Positions 23,319 to 34,514 of a DNA stretch of 64,000 bases are shown in pieces. The position numbers were made by a program, and so were the translations under genes. The notes under the pieces are model-generated. The model searched no databases and was not told where the DNA came from. It saw nothing but the letters and a program-made list of their open reading frames with translations. This DNA is from Lamellibrachia columna (taxonomy: Eukaryota > Annelida > Polychaeta > Sabellida > Siboglinidae). How positions within the stretch are numbered: position 1 is the first letter of the stretch; each line of letters starts with the position of its first letter. The DNA lies in assembly GCA_963662155.1 (NCBI GenBank), contig OY759268.1:6421201-6485200 (forward strand), read 5' to 3'.

Positions 23319-24191
23319 CTACACGTAGTATCCGACCGTGAAACCTTTCAGTTTCGTTGGCTGTTCTGTGCATGCGTATCTCTCCACTATGTGCCCGTCG
23401 GCACGCATTTGGTTCCACGCCTCGCCAAGGGCAGTCAGGAATTTAGCATATCCACTGGGCAAGTCATCAAATACGAGCACGTGGCGTTGCATGTTCGCAA
23501 GAACCTGCATATTCCGTAGGTCGCCGAGCCCCACCTCGCGAGTGTGGCCGCCATCAACGACGACCACGTCGCACTTGACGTTTCGGTTAGTGGCAGTAAA
23601 ACGCGGCACCGTTTCCAACGAGTTGCCGAACGTCAAGTGTAGTCGACCAGGGAAGGTTTTGTTCAAGTAGCCGGCCATGGGTCGGGTGTAGTCGTACTCG
23701 CCGATGTCAAACGAATAGACCACGGTGTCGTCACTTCCTGTCAGCCATTGCAGCGTGCTGTGGCCGGCGTTGAACCCAATCTCGCATATGGTCTTCACCC
23801 ACGGTCGACGCGCCAGCCAGTAGTAGAAACGAGACTGCCCAACAGAACCACCCGAGTTTCCCAAGACGTGGCGATTACTGTATGTTTGCTTGAGTTGTCC
23901 CTCGAAATTCCGGCGATGCTCGATGTACGAAGTCGGGTAGAAGTCTTTGTCTGACGCAGGCGCGGCAAACAACGCGCGACAATCGGACTTATCCGGGTGG
24001 AGAGGGTCGTCAAACATGTCCTTCCAGGTGTCGTGACGGATATCCGAGTCGTAAATCTTGGAAACACGGTGGTCCCACGGACTTTGTCCGAGAAACATAT
24101 GCACCAAGAAAAAGGCGCCGGCTGCGATGGTGGCGCCAATGGGGAGCAAACATCGCATGAAGACAGGTCTCATGGTGAGACTCGCGCGCAT
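23319..24191 (-). CDS. Predicted membrane-anchored class I SAM-dependent methyltransferase
   Basis: Intact 290-residue frame. Residues about 14-33 (CLLPIGATIAAGAFFLVHMF) form a hydrophobic segment after a short basic N-terminus, fitting a signal anchor with the catalytic part in the Golgi/ER lumen or outside. The fold motifs are clear: EIGFNAGHS (137-145) is the SAM-binding motif I; FDIGEYD (161-167) is the acidic end of strand 2; DVVVVDGGH (208-216) and VFDDLPSG (240-247) follow. This order matches the Methyltransf_24-type family; the substrate cannot be deduced. One N-glycosylation sequon is visible (NKT, 177). A good acceptor (TTTATTTCAG|) lies 15 bases upstream of the ATG, so a 5' exon exists, and the frame stays open back to it. 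Met1 could therefore be internal. GC content is well above the flanks, and no break is seen. Confidence 0.85.
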   Translation of the reverse strand: MRASLTMRPVFMRCLLPIGATIAAGAFFLVHMFLGQSPWDHRVSKIYDSDIRHDTWKDMFDDPLHPDKSDCRALFAAPASDKDFYPTSYIEHRRNFEGQLKQTYSNRHVLGNSGGSVGQSRFYYWLARRPWVKTICEIGFNAGHSTLQWLTGSDDTVVYSFDIGEYDYTRPMAGYLNKTFPGRLHLTFGNSLETVPRFTATNRNVKCDVVVVDGGHTREVGLGDLRNMQVLANMQRHVLVFDDLPSGYAKFLTALGEAWNQMRADGHIVERYACTEQPTKLKGFTVGYYV

Positions 24192-25059
24192 CTCTTTCGC
24201 AATATCTGAAATAAATTAAATAAAATATTAACAAATGAAGCCAACATAGTTCAACGCATCAACTGTGAGCTGATCCACAGCGTCATATGTTGAATAGATG
24301 AAGAGTGGACCACAAGAGACATCAGGTGTGAAACTGGCTGAATTCTAATGGACAATCCAATCGATCGACCAATCAATAACAAATATTTATTTCCAACACA
24401 TCTCACACCGTCCTATATGTAGTATACTTTGGCTTCGGTTTACGTTTACGCCCCCAAAAGTCGATTAATAATTACAATACTTATACAGGTACCGTGGTGT
24501 TGTCGCTAACGATTACTGGTATACATTTGTAAATTATACAAGAAAGTTACTAATGCAAGTATACTATCAAAATAACAAATACTGAACCTCAAAGCTAAGT
24601 CAAGATAAGCATTTTGACGTAAAAAAAACAATAACGACTGTAAGTGTAAATACCCATAGAAGTACATATAACACACACCACGTTTGACAAGTGCAGTTCA
24701 CGTCTTCAGGTATCAATTGTATATGATTAGATGCCTTCATTATTAGGCATATAAGCCTACAAAGTTCAACAATCTCATCAACGATGTCAATATTACTCCG
24801 ACCGCTTACACGGTGTAAACACATTGTGTGCAGGCACATGACCTTGAACGATTACACGGTGTAAGGACATTGTGTGCAGACATTAGGAAAACCCAAGTTT
24901 GTCTAATGGCTGTCTTTCCAAAAATAACGTTACTGTTTATCACTGGCTCCTGTTGATTTGGCGATTTGGAATCCACAGTGATCATTCAAAAATAGAGTTA
25001 ATGTATTCATCAGATTTAAATATGAGTTCGAGAATACACTGCTATCTATTTCTGAGGAT
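24192..25059. other. Upstream of the methyltransferase; no gene seen
   Basis: Contains the probable splice acceptor at about 24206 on the minus strand and its intron. It also has two copies of a short repeat, TTACACGGTGTAA plus CATTGTGTGCAG (about 24806 and 24853). A third copy sits at about 25673. The upstream exon of the methyltransferase was not identified. Confidence 0.45.
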
Positions 25060-25660
25060 ATGATGCTTGTCCTCCTTGTTGCCTGCTGTACAAGGTGAGG
25101 GTCAGGTAAAGTATTGTCTAGCCACTCGTTCTGTTCTTTCTTTCCATAGTTTTCTATGGACAGCCCCCTTTATCCATCTTTTACCCTCCCCCGATTTTCT
25201 CATATCCCTCCTTCCCGCAGTCCTCCCATCTCAGCTGTGGCCTTCCCATTTTCACCTCTGCTCTCTTTGCTAGTTTGCCAGCATCCATCCTTACCAAGTG
25301 ACCTGCCCATCTCATCCGGCTTCTCACCAATCTTCCTGTTAGGCTGCACTGCAACCTCTTTCCTCGGGTCGTCCAACCTTCTTCCTCTTTGTTCTTGTTA
25401 TTCGTCGAACCCATTTGTTCTCATAAACTTGCAGCTTCTGTTGTTGTTGTTCTGTCAACACCACTGTCTCCTGACCAAACAGGCATGCCAGAGTAACACA
25501 AAAAGTCTGTCCAACGTGACTCCCTCTACCTTTCTATAGGCATTCGCTCCTGCTTGTGTCCGACGTCGCACCTATACCTCTGAATGCCCATCCTCCGTAA
25601 CCATTCCTCCAAGGTACACAAAGCCATCAACTTGCTTGATCTCCTTACCACCCAACCTGA
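25060..25660 (-). mobile_element. LINE RT C-terminal fragment
   Basis: The minus strand reads ENKWVRRITRTKRKK, then RMRWAGHLVRMDAGKLAKRA and KMGRPQLRWEDC. These are the closing motifs of an RTE/Jockey-group RT (ENKWIRRI, RLRWAGHLVRM, GRPxxRWEDC). Several frame changes break it. A 30-base TTACGCGGTGTAA-type repeat is inserted near 25673, at its 5' side. Confidence 0.75.
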
Positions 25661-25927
25661 TGTTCAACTCCGATTACGCGGTGTAAGGACATTGTGTGCA
25701 GATGATGTTCAACCTGATGTTCAACTCCTCTCTCTGATGTCCAACCCACATCACTATATTGGCAAATTATTCATATCATTCTTCAGCTATTCATCGGTAT
25801 TGCTTGCGACAGGTAAATGATGCATTACTGGGCGCTGAAGCGTACTAATATTTTATTTATAAACCACATGGTTAGATCTACGTATAACGATAGTATATTA
25901 ACACGCACGCACACACATGTATACAAC

Positions 25928-25929
<2 letters not shown>

Positions 25930-26013
<84 letters not shown>

Positions 26014-26014
26014 G
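25930..26014. repeat. (TA)n microsatellite
   Basis: Over 40 TA units with one AATA interruption near 25991. Confidence 0.97.
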
Positions 26015-26072
26015 TGCATGAATACATGAGCACCTACATACATCCGTACACTCACGGGTACATACGCTCTAT

Positions 26073-26223
<151 letters not shown>

Positions 26224-26599
26224 GACACACCAGAGCTGTACAGAAGTTCATTGAACTGTAGAACTCGTCACAACTGTCGCTGTCGATTGGGTGCTTTTTT
26301 GTGTAGATAGCACAATAATCCATTGTCCAAAATCCACGAATGATGAATTCTGGATCAAGCACATAGTTTGTATGTTCGTTCACCATTTCCACGGCGCGGT
26401 GACTCACGACTGTTGAATCTGTCGCATTGTTCACGTTGTTGACACCGTCGCAAGTAACGGTCGTCATGGGTAGAATGACTGACAGGAGCACAACGCGATC
26501 GAAGTTCACAGTCAAATTGGGTTAGAACGCAAGTACAGGTATCGCCATCGGTACAACAGGTCCCGTGTGTATCATACTGCTGTGAAGTATGGGGCAATA

Positions 26600-27276
26600 C
26601 GTATAAAACACATATTAATGGTGTTTATATATTACAAAAAAGGTAGTCAGACTCATTTGTAATGAGAATTCATTATGTAATTTTAATAAACTATTTTGTG
26701 ATCTACGCATTCTTAAGCTCTTTGATCTAATAAAATTAAGAATTTCTATGATAATGTTTAAAGCCAACAATGAATTGTTGCCTGGTAACCTTCAACAATT
26801 CTTCATTGTAAAATATACCATGTTGCATGTAACATGCCAAAGTAATAAATTAACACATGTTTATGCACGAACAACTTTAAAAGCTAAGTGTACATCTGTA
26901 TATGGTGTTAAACTGTGGAATTCTTTAGATGAGTCGATAAGAAGTTAAGTTACTATCCAGAATCTTAAAAAAACGATATAAAATGTATTTCCTTAATGAC
27001 TATAAATTATATAAATAAATTGCTGTGCGGTATAAATAGTTGGAAATATACATGTGTAAATAGGTTTCAGTTATTCGTTATTACTAACAATATGCTATAA
27101 ATTTATGTTTATTATTAATATGTACATGTTACTTTGATATTGGGGGAAGTGATTAATAAGTAATACACTTCTACTTTCTCCCTTTCCATTTGAATTACAT
27201 ACATTTGATATGTATGTGTATATGTTGTAAATTTCTATTTTTATTTGGAAATAAAGAACTGATTTGATTTGATTTA
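26600..27276 (+). mobile_element. LINE 3' end, 5'-truncated
   Basis: It encodes the LINE terminus ILKLFDLIKLRISMIMFKAN then YGVKLWNSLDESIRS. An AT-rich 3' UTR follows, ending in repeated GATTT (TGATTTGATTTGATTTA), a short-repeat 3' tail typical of CR1/Jockey-group LINEs. It interrupts the dispersed repeat described at 26280-29705. Confidence 0.75.
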
Positions 27277-27479
27277 GGTAGTGATAGTTAACCCCCTATA
27301 GACGGTACATCAGTTACTGACCATCAACGTTCCTGTAAGAGCACCGGATAGCATAAACATATGCTAAATCACTATATCATAGCAGTTTATCAACCTCAAT
27401 CATATTATCACCACGTGTTCGTCCATATGCAAGTGTGGGAAGGTTCAATCTCTCTCAAGCCTCTCTTGGTAAGGAATAT

Positions 27480-29567
27480 CCTTCATCCCACGATGTCATG
27501 ATACTGTTTGCTTTGTTTATTTTTTGTTCTTCTTTCTTCATCTATTTTTCTTAAATCATGGGCAGTATTATCTACGTTCAAATTATAAGAATACTCCTGC
27601 TCTACTGTTTTACCTAAGTGCATCAACTTGCATGTGTCTGGGTGAAATCGTAGTAACCGTTGACTTGACCAACACGACCACCATCCGCAAACATACACAC
27701 ATCCGAAACTATGCTCTTCGAGAGATCATTTATATACATAAAACAAATAGGATCGGTCCTAATACACTACCCTGCAGAATTCTACTTGTAACATTTGCCC
27801 ACTCAGAGTTTGTACCATTTACACTGACCTGTTGTACACGGTCAGACAAGAACCCCTGTATCACACATTAAGATTATCAAGTTTTTTTAACCATTTCCCC
27901 ATCAATAGCCAATTCTTCCTTGTTGTATCTTAACCCCATTGGTGGAATATCAGGGATGTCACCATCTGGTTCTATAGTAAAACACTTTAAAAAGGTGTCC
28001 CAAGACATCTGCCTTTTCCCTATCTGAATCTGTAAGTCTAGATTTAGGGTCATTAGGATGTATGTTCAGGTCTGAAACACCTTCCCGATTCTTAGTTTTA
28101 GAGTTCATATACTTCCAGACTGCACTGGGTTTCGACATAGCCTCTTTTGTTAGCTTCATGTCAAATTCCTTGACCGTCCTCCTTTTAGTTTACGGACTTC
28201 ATTTCTAGACCTACAATATTCAGCATAGTGTTTCCCTTCTTTTGTCTCCATGTAACACTTCCATGTGTTTCTTCTTAATTTTCTTTGCTGATTTTGGACA
28301 CTTTCCCTTTATGTCTGTTAATATTACTCACTAGTCGATTAGGGATGAAGTCATCCTCTATCTCTTTAATATATTCTTTAAAACTTTAAAACCTAACCAT
28401 TGGTTGTTCATACTGCTAGTGCCAATATCTCACCCCAGTCTGCGTGGTCCAAATTAGCCTTCATACCTTTATAATCCCCTTGATTTTAATAATATTTAAG
28501 CCTTGTATGATTGACTGTTTCTGCATATCACCTAAATGTAATAATAAGGACAGAGTGACCAATCTTACTAAGTGGACTTTCTTACACTATATCATCTTCC
28601 ATACATTTTTCATTGGTTAAAACTAAATCAAGAGTGTTCAATATATTTCCTAATCGCCCCCTTGTGGGGAGTGTGATGTGTTGGAAGAGAAAAAATTATC
28701 TCTTATACCTTCTTTAAATTTGTGTCTGGGTTATTAGTATTATCTGAGGGTGTGCACCAGTTTTTCCAGTCTGTATTTGGATAACTAAAATCTCCAAGCA
28801 AGAGAAAATGTGAATGTTTATAGTGTATTGCCTTGCTATCAATTTATTTAGATGATTATAGTTGGTGCCATAGCTCCCTGGGCTTTTATATGCACATCCT
28901 ATCAGAGCTCCCAGGGCTGCTATATACACATCCTATCAGAGGTCCCTGGGCTGCTATATACACATCCTATCAGAGCTCCCTGGGCATTTATATACACATC
29001 CTATCAGAGCTCCATGGGCTGCTATATATACATCCTATCAGAGCTCCCTGGGCTTCAATATACACATCCTATCAGAGCTCTCGGGACATTTATATACACA
29101 TCCTATAAGAGCTCCCTGGGCTTTTATATACACATCCTATCAGAGCACACTGGGCTGCTATATACACATCCTATCAGAGCTCCCTGGGCATTTATATACA
29201 CATCCTATCAGAGCTCCATGGGCATTTATATACACATCCTATCAGAGCTCCCTGGGCTTTTATATACACATCCTATCAGAGCTCCCTGGGCTTTTATATA
29301 CACATCCTATCAGAGTTCCCTGGGCATTTATATACACATCCTATCAGAGCTCCCTGTGCTGCTATATACACATCCTATCAGAGCTCCCTGGGCTTTTATA
29401 TACACATCCTATCAGAGCTCACTGGGCATTTATATACACATCCTATCAGAGCTCCCTGGGCTTTTATATACACATCCTATCAGACCTCCCTCCTCATTTA
29501 ATTTAGCCAATAACGAATCAGGTTCTTCAAGGTTCATATATATATAAGAATTCTCTTTGATTGTTAG
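27480..29567 (-). mobile_element. CR1-like LINE, broken, with an expanded array
   Basis: Minus-strand order from 29567: endonuclease pieces (SLLAKLNEEGGLIGCVYKSP), the 34-bp array, GDFSYPNTDWKNW at about 28780, KPSAVWKYMNSKTKNREGVS at 28120, RT motif ILQGSVLGPILFVLYINDLS at about 27780, and LLRFHPDTCKLMHLGK at about 27640. These match the same blocks in the fuller CR1-like LINE at 35104-39034 (GCIYRS, GDFNLPDINWKHW, KFHPDKCKHMEIGK), so the two are related. Large internal deletions and many stops; dead copy. Confidence 0.8.
28871..29490. repeat. 34-bp tandem array inside a LINE endonuclease
   Basis: About 18 copies of GCTCCCTGGGCTTTTATATA followed by CACATCCTATCAGA. On the minus strand the unit encodes IGCVYKSPGSS, the conserved APE-endonuclease strand of the surrounding CR1-like LINE. 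Flanking LINE codons are continuous with the first and last copies. A 34-bp unit shifts the frame at each copy, so the result cannot be a functional protein. Confidence 0.95.
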
Positions 29568-29834
29568 ATCCGCTGATTTCATCAAAACTAAATAAAAAAT
29601 TTGCACAAACGAGCCAGCATGCTGTAGTGGATACCAGATAGGTTTAATTTTTCGTGAAAATTTTAAAATGCGACGGACAAAGAAAGTGAATTGAGGAAGG
29701 GCCATTAAATGAATTATTACTATACATACAGTGATGGTGTCTTGCTAGAAATTCACTAGAATTTCTTGGTACTGTTTTTTACTTCAGATGAAACTATTAT
29801 TATATGAAATATAAAACACCTTTGCAATTTTTTA

Positions 29835-30165
29835 CATGATAATTACCTCCTAGGGAATTATTTGTATTTTTCTGAATATTTCAACAAACTGACTTGGTCT
29901 TCGTCAATGGCCTGATGTCACTACAGGCATGTCACATGAATAAGGTCATGTGACATAAGCTGGAGAAGAATACAGGAGCTTCTGATCTGGCCAAAGTCTT
30001 GGTTCAGTTCAGGATTCATTCGATGGATATGTACTGCTTCCATCTTGGTCATGTGACACACCTGTTGTGACGACGGTGTCTACTGATGAAGGCCGATTGA
30101 ATCGGATGAAACAGCCAGAAAGAATATAAAACTTCTTGAGAGGTAATTACCATGTCATACATCAC
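29835..30165 (-). mobile_element. Penelope-like element remnant with inverted ends
   Basis: The minus strand reads TKMEAVHIHRMNPELNQDFG at about 30045-29985, resembling the C-terminus of Penelope-like (GIY-YIG) ORFs (EAIxIRRxxPxLNxDxG). Both ends point outward with related modules. Right: CTGATGAAGGCCGATTGAAT, CGGATGAAAC, then GAGGTAATTACCATGT. Left (minus strand): TTGACGAAGACCAAGTCAG, TTGTTGAAATA, then GAGGTAATTATCATGT. CTGATGA and GAAA around a CCGAT/ATCGG stem recall the hammerhead-ribozyme core known in Penelope terminal repeats. The core is imperfect, so activity is not claimed. Confidence 0.5.
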
Positions 30166-32220
30166 GTTCCAAGAAACCAGAACATCAGTCCATTCAAACA
30201 GCCTTGTAAAATCATGTTCATGTTTTATTATTCTGGTATTAAATTATCAATAATAATATGTTGTGCCTGCGGTTACTATAATTTGACTGTCCTACAAGGC
30301 TTTATTTGAATTTTTCACAATATCCCACTATGCTATCTTTTCAAAATTGCCTATCCTCCTTAGCTTCTTGGCACCTCCATCCATCAGTTGATGACTTTTT
30401 ACATTGTACATGGTCACGAGAATGCCTAATCCTTTGGTTTTGTTGCGCCACTGAGCTCGGAATTTCCGAGGATATTGGTGTCAAAGAAGTCATTTTATTA
30501 TTATTATGCTGATTTTCTCCAGATTTAATTGCTCATCTTACATTAAATATGTGTAATGTTTTTTTTTAAATTTATCTCATACTATTTTAGTTATAGGCAA
30601 GACACTTGCCCATTCTTCCAGTTTACTATAATATTATAATAGTATTGGGGCGAGTTTCTCATATGTTTGCGGAGGCAACTTGGAACCTTATAAAATGCGA
30701 TAAACAGAGCGGTAAACGTGTATTTCATGTCCGTATGCATTCTTATATGCATATCAGTAGAGTTATTTGACAATAATCATGCACAAATATAAAATTACGA
30801 CATTTTGTCTTGAAAACTGTAGCACTATGTGACGTACTGCATGGGTTGATTTACAAAAGTATCGCCTACTAGTCACAATAAATGTACTCATAATAAATTA
30901 TACGGAGCCTATTACTTCCGCTTCTTGACGCTAGTAAAGATATCACTGAATACACATGTGAAATGGTTATAGTGCGTGTCAGTTTTTAATCTTTATTTAA
31001 AAATTTATTTACTTCCGACTCAGAATTGCAGTGGAAGGGCTGAATCAATGCATTAGTTTTTTGAAGGCGGCGGTAGTCCACCCTTACATTGTAAGCTACT
31101 AGTACTGGAGCAGTTCAACCAGTTGACTCTGCCTAGGCTATATCTATAATACTAGGTCTAGGCCTAGGGTATATTCTAATTTAGTTGTGGTTTGGTCAAT
31201 TTGTAACTTTATAAACACAGTCATAGACAATTGTTTTAATTATATTACATCACTTGAAACTTGAATATCGTTTTCTATGTCCGACAGGATACCAGAGAGA
31301 TTGACTTTTTTCAGTTTCAGAAATGTAATGCGCTACGCAGTAACCTTAGTCCTTACGCCGGTCCTTAGTTACTGGAGCTGTTCGAAATATCCTTCAATAT
31401 CGCTCATTATACTTTATCGTTTCACCTATAACAATTATAACATATCAACAGTTTCTTGCGTGCAAAAGATTCTTTATTATCATTAACAATGCATACCTTA
31501 TCATAAATAATCCCGTAATTACATAATTTACAAGACAAATCTTCGCAAGTACAGACGCGTCTCGCGTCTCTGTCGCCATATGATGCGATAGGGCATCCGA
31601 TACCGTAAAAACATCTGCACGAAGTTGTTTTTCGTAAGACACTAGAAGCCGTTGCAGTTGGTCCATTCTATCTGATATCTATGCCAGGGGAAGTAAAAGA
31701 TCCCACGCAGGTAAATGGAAAAAAACTGTAATGGACTCACTAACTCTAGAGAAGGACACTTGTAAATAAACCCTCACCGCAAGTAGGACTTTGCTGAGTA
31801 ATGATCAGCATTCCAGACAAATGGTCTCTTCTTAGTCCGCCCCTTACTAGGCAAAGTCAATCCCCATACATTTTTTCTATATGGCTATTGCTGTTATATA
31901 GCTAGCTCAAGAGTGGGGCGGACGACTCTGCCTATAGCCCTTTACTTGCCCTTCTCTTAGGAGGCCACTGTCGCTATGACGTCCTTTAGGTTTAAATGCT
32001 GGCGTATCAAATTTTTGCAACTTCGCGCGAACATTTCAGAATGGCGGCAGTTTTGAAAGTTTCTTGACTATCGACTAATAACAGACTCGCTAAGCTATGC
32101 GGTTGACACCTTGCTAACAAGATGAAGAGGAAGACATTCATGGTTGAAGAAGGCTGTGCTACCTGGCTGTCAACGCGGAACAGAATTCCTGCAAGTTACC
32201 AGTTTCCGTTCCGTTCACGC
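30166..32220. other. Mostly non-coding; two small possible exons
   Basis: No transposon recognised. The minus frame MDQLQRLLVSYEKQLRADVF at 31666, continuing to about 31500, has coding-like composition but no clear donor. The plus frame at 32121-32226 (MKRKTFMVEEGCATW, then RIPASYQFPFRSRI) runs up to the palindrome edge. Either could be a real short exon; neither is recognised. Confidence 0.3.
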
Positions 32221-33554
32221 ATATAACACCAATATTCAATACGTGGAATGAAAGTTTCATTGACCAATAGCGTATTGGAAAAGGGTTAACAGAAGAAGTG
32301 TAATATAATATAGTGACCTGTAATACATATTATAAAGTAAATTATAATACATAGTCATAATATACATAATGATGTTGTATAGAAGGGTGTAGTTAAACTG
32401 TATCATTTCAGATTTACTCCATTTTATTTAGATATACATTATTTCATATACCAGTACACATCCCAATCAGTGATCACCAGTATTAATGCAGTAGATGGTG
32501 TATGAATAGTAACCCACTAATGTAAGGCCGCCCACTGGGTGATGTTCAATAGACGGAACAGCCAAAACATGGCCGCCGATCGTCAATAAGTCATCGTTCC
32601 GGGAGCCCAAAACATATCTTAATGTACGTGTAATTATTTCCCACTTGGTGGAAAGTTGCATTATTACGTTATCTAACTACACATTCCAGTGAAATCATTA
32701 TACAGATCACGTAATCCACGCGTTTAGCAATTCAATCTCGTTCCGGGCTCGTTCCGGCTTCGTTCCGGCTAATATACAGGCCCGTTGCTACGTACGCTTG
32801 TGCACCTGAACCGGAAATCTCTAAGTGGCTACCCCGAACAGTTAACTGGTACGATAAAAATGCAACAGTTCCATTGTTTTAAGCAAACCTCCGCCAAAGG
32901 CAAAATCGAGACACTGACAAGAAAGGCAAAGCCAAACCAAGTCCAAAGGCAAAGGGTTAATAATGTTAATCAATGCAATGCCAATGGCGAAGGGCCTGTA
33001 TATTAGCCGGAACGAAGCCGGAACGAGCCCGGAACGAGATTGAATTGCTAAACGCGTGGATTACGTGATCTGTATAATGATTTCACTGGAATGTGTAGTT
33101 AGATAACGTAATAATGCAACTTTCCACCAAGTGGGAAATAATTACACGTACATTAAGATATGTTTTGGGCTCCCGGAACGATGACTTATTGACGATCGGC
33201 GGCCATGTTTTGGCTGTTCCGTCTATTGAACATCACCCAGTGGGCGGCCTTACATTAGTGGGTTACTATTCATACACCATCTACTGCATTAATACTGGTG
33301 ATCACTGATTGGGATGTGTACTGGTATATGAAATAATGTATATCTAAATAAAATGGAGTAAATCTGAAATGATACAGTTTAACTACACCCTTCTATACAA
33401 CATCATTATGTATATTATGACTATGTATTATAATTTACTTTATAATATGTATTACAGGTCACTATATTATATTACACTTCTTCTGTTAACCCTTTTCCAA
33501 TACGCTATTGGTCAATGAAACTTTCATTCCACGTATTGAATATTGGTGTTATAT
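32221..33554. repeat. 1.3-kb palindrome: 563-bp arms, 208-bp spacer
   Basis: Left arm 32221-32783 and right arm 32992-33554 are reverse complements with a constant coordinate sum of 65775, so there are no net indels; every segment I compared was identical. Outer edge: ATATAACACCAATATTC / GAATATTGGTGTTATAT. Inner edge: GGCTAATATACAGGCCC / GGGCCTGTATATTAGCC. The inner part has three CGTTCCGG repeats. The 208-bp spacer is different sequence. The same 64-residue frame in both arms (MQLSTKWEIITRT...) is a consequence of the palindrome. It may be a foldback element or the long inverted ends of a DNA transposon. Confidence 0.95.
32785..33006 (+). other. Short ORF in the palindrome spacer
   Basis: A 73-codon frame spanning the unique spacer (MLRTLVHLNRKSLSGYPEQL, later KMQQFHCFKQTSAKGKIETL, then RKAKPNQVQRQ). 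It is basic and low in complexity at its end. The MQQFHCFKQ segment vaguely recalls the N-terminal start of some transposases, but that is not enough to name it. It may be chance. Confidence 0.2.
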
Positions 33555-34257
33555 TACATTATTATGTAACGCAACATTTTGTGTAGAAAATTAAATATTT
33601 ATTAAAATATTGTATACTACATGGCACTGTTTTTTATTCTTCAGTGTTACACAATGAACACTACAACTAAATTCTTTTTTTAGGAGCGGCCTTTTGTTGT
33701 TGTGCATAATGCAATTTATGAGTGAATTTAAAAGAATAAATTATGGAATAATTACTTATGTTAGATTATAAATTTTATACACAATTTATATTGGGCCTCC
33801 TCATGTTGTGTACCTAAGGCGCCCGTGTAACTATGCATAGTTGTTATTTATCATTAAGGAAATTTACTTCACACCAAGTTCTTTGTAAATGTGCTCTGTA
33901 ATGGTCAGATTACTGAACCATTGTTTGACTTGTGAATCCACTTTCACCAAATTTTCTTTGTAACTGTGCATACTAGTACTTTAATTTCTTACTTATTGTT
34001 TAATGGACCCCTTGTTTATTCAGGGTTCAGTACCTACTGCAATTACAACTCAGGCAATCAACAGCATTGTAACTCAGGATTAGCACCTTTGCAATGAGCT
34101 GCCTTGTTTAGTGAATAGGGGTGTGAATGTAAAAGTTATTGCAATAGTACTTTACTATGAAATCACTAGGGTGTCCACTTGATGACCACACACACCCATA
34201 CTATCAATCAACCCTCCCCCAACGGAGCAACCACTACATGCAGGCCGAGATCACGAT
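33555..34257. other. Non-coding stretch, no gene seen
   Basis: AT-rich, no recognised element, between the palindrome and the third copy of its arm. Confidence 0.35.
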
Positions 34258-34514
34258 GAGTAACCCACTAATTTCAGTGGTGATGTTCACTAGACGGAAC
34301 AGCCAAAACATGGCCGCCGATCGTCAATAAGTCATCGTTCCGGGAGCCCAAAACATATTTTAATGTACGTGTAATTATTTCCCACTTGGTGAAAAGTTGC
34401 ATTATTACGTTATCTAACTACACATTCAAGTGAAATCATTATACAGATCACGTAATCCACGCATTTAGCAATTCAATCTCGTTCCGGCCTCGTTCCGGCT
34501 AATATACAGGCCCC
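34258..34514. repeat. Diverged third copy of the palindrome arm
   Basis: Same orientation as the left arm and collinear with 32507-32783, with scattered substitutions, a loss of about 10 bases (the AAGGCCGCCCAC block) and two instead of three CGTTCCGG units. It ends at the same GGCTAATATACAGGCCC edge, which suggests that edge is a true element terminus. Confidence 0.85.

Larger units (their letters stand above)
26280..29705. repeat. Old dispersed repeat split by two LINE insertions
   Basis: Pieces at 26280-26580, 27295-27375 and 29568-29705 match consecutive parts of the uninterrupted element at 57740-58345. Shared blocks include GTGTAGATAGCACA, CAAATTGGGTTA-AACGCAAG, AGTACCGGATAGCAT-type sequence and GTAGTGGATACCAG (also at 41090). 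LINE copies fill the two gaps. Boundaries are approximate. Confidence 0.6.

Noticed and set aside
23338..24139. Several ORFs overlapping the methyltransferase in other frames
   Set aside because: Shadows of a GC-rich coding region; none has a domain.
28833..29547. Plus-strand ORF of 231 residues with repeated IYTSYQSSLG
   Set aside because: Opposite-strand shadow of the 34-bp array inside a minus-strand LINE.
32467..33308. Two identical 64-residue proteins on opposite strands
   Set aside because: They arise from the palindrome; no domain, start context or codon bias supports a gene.
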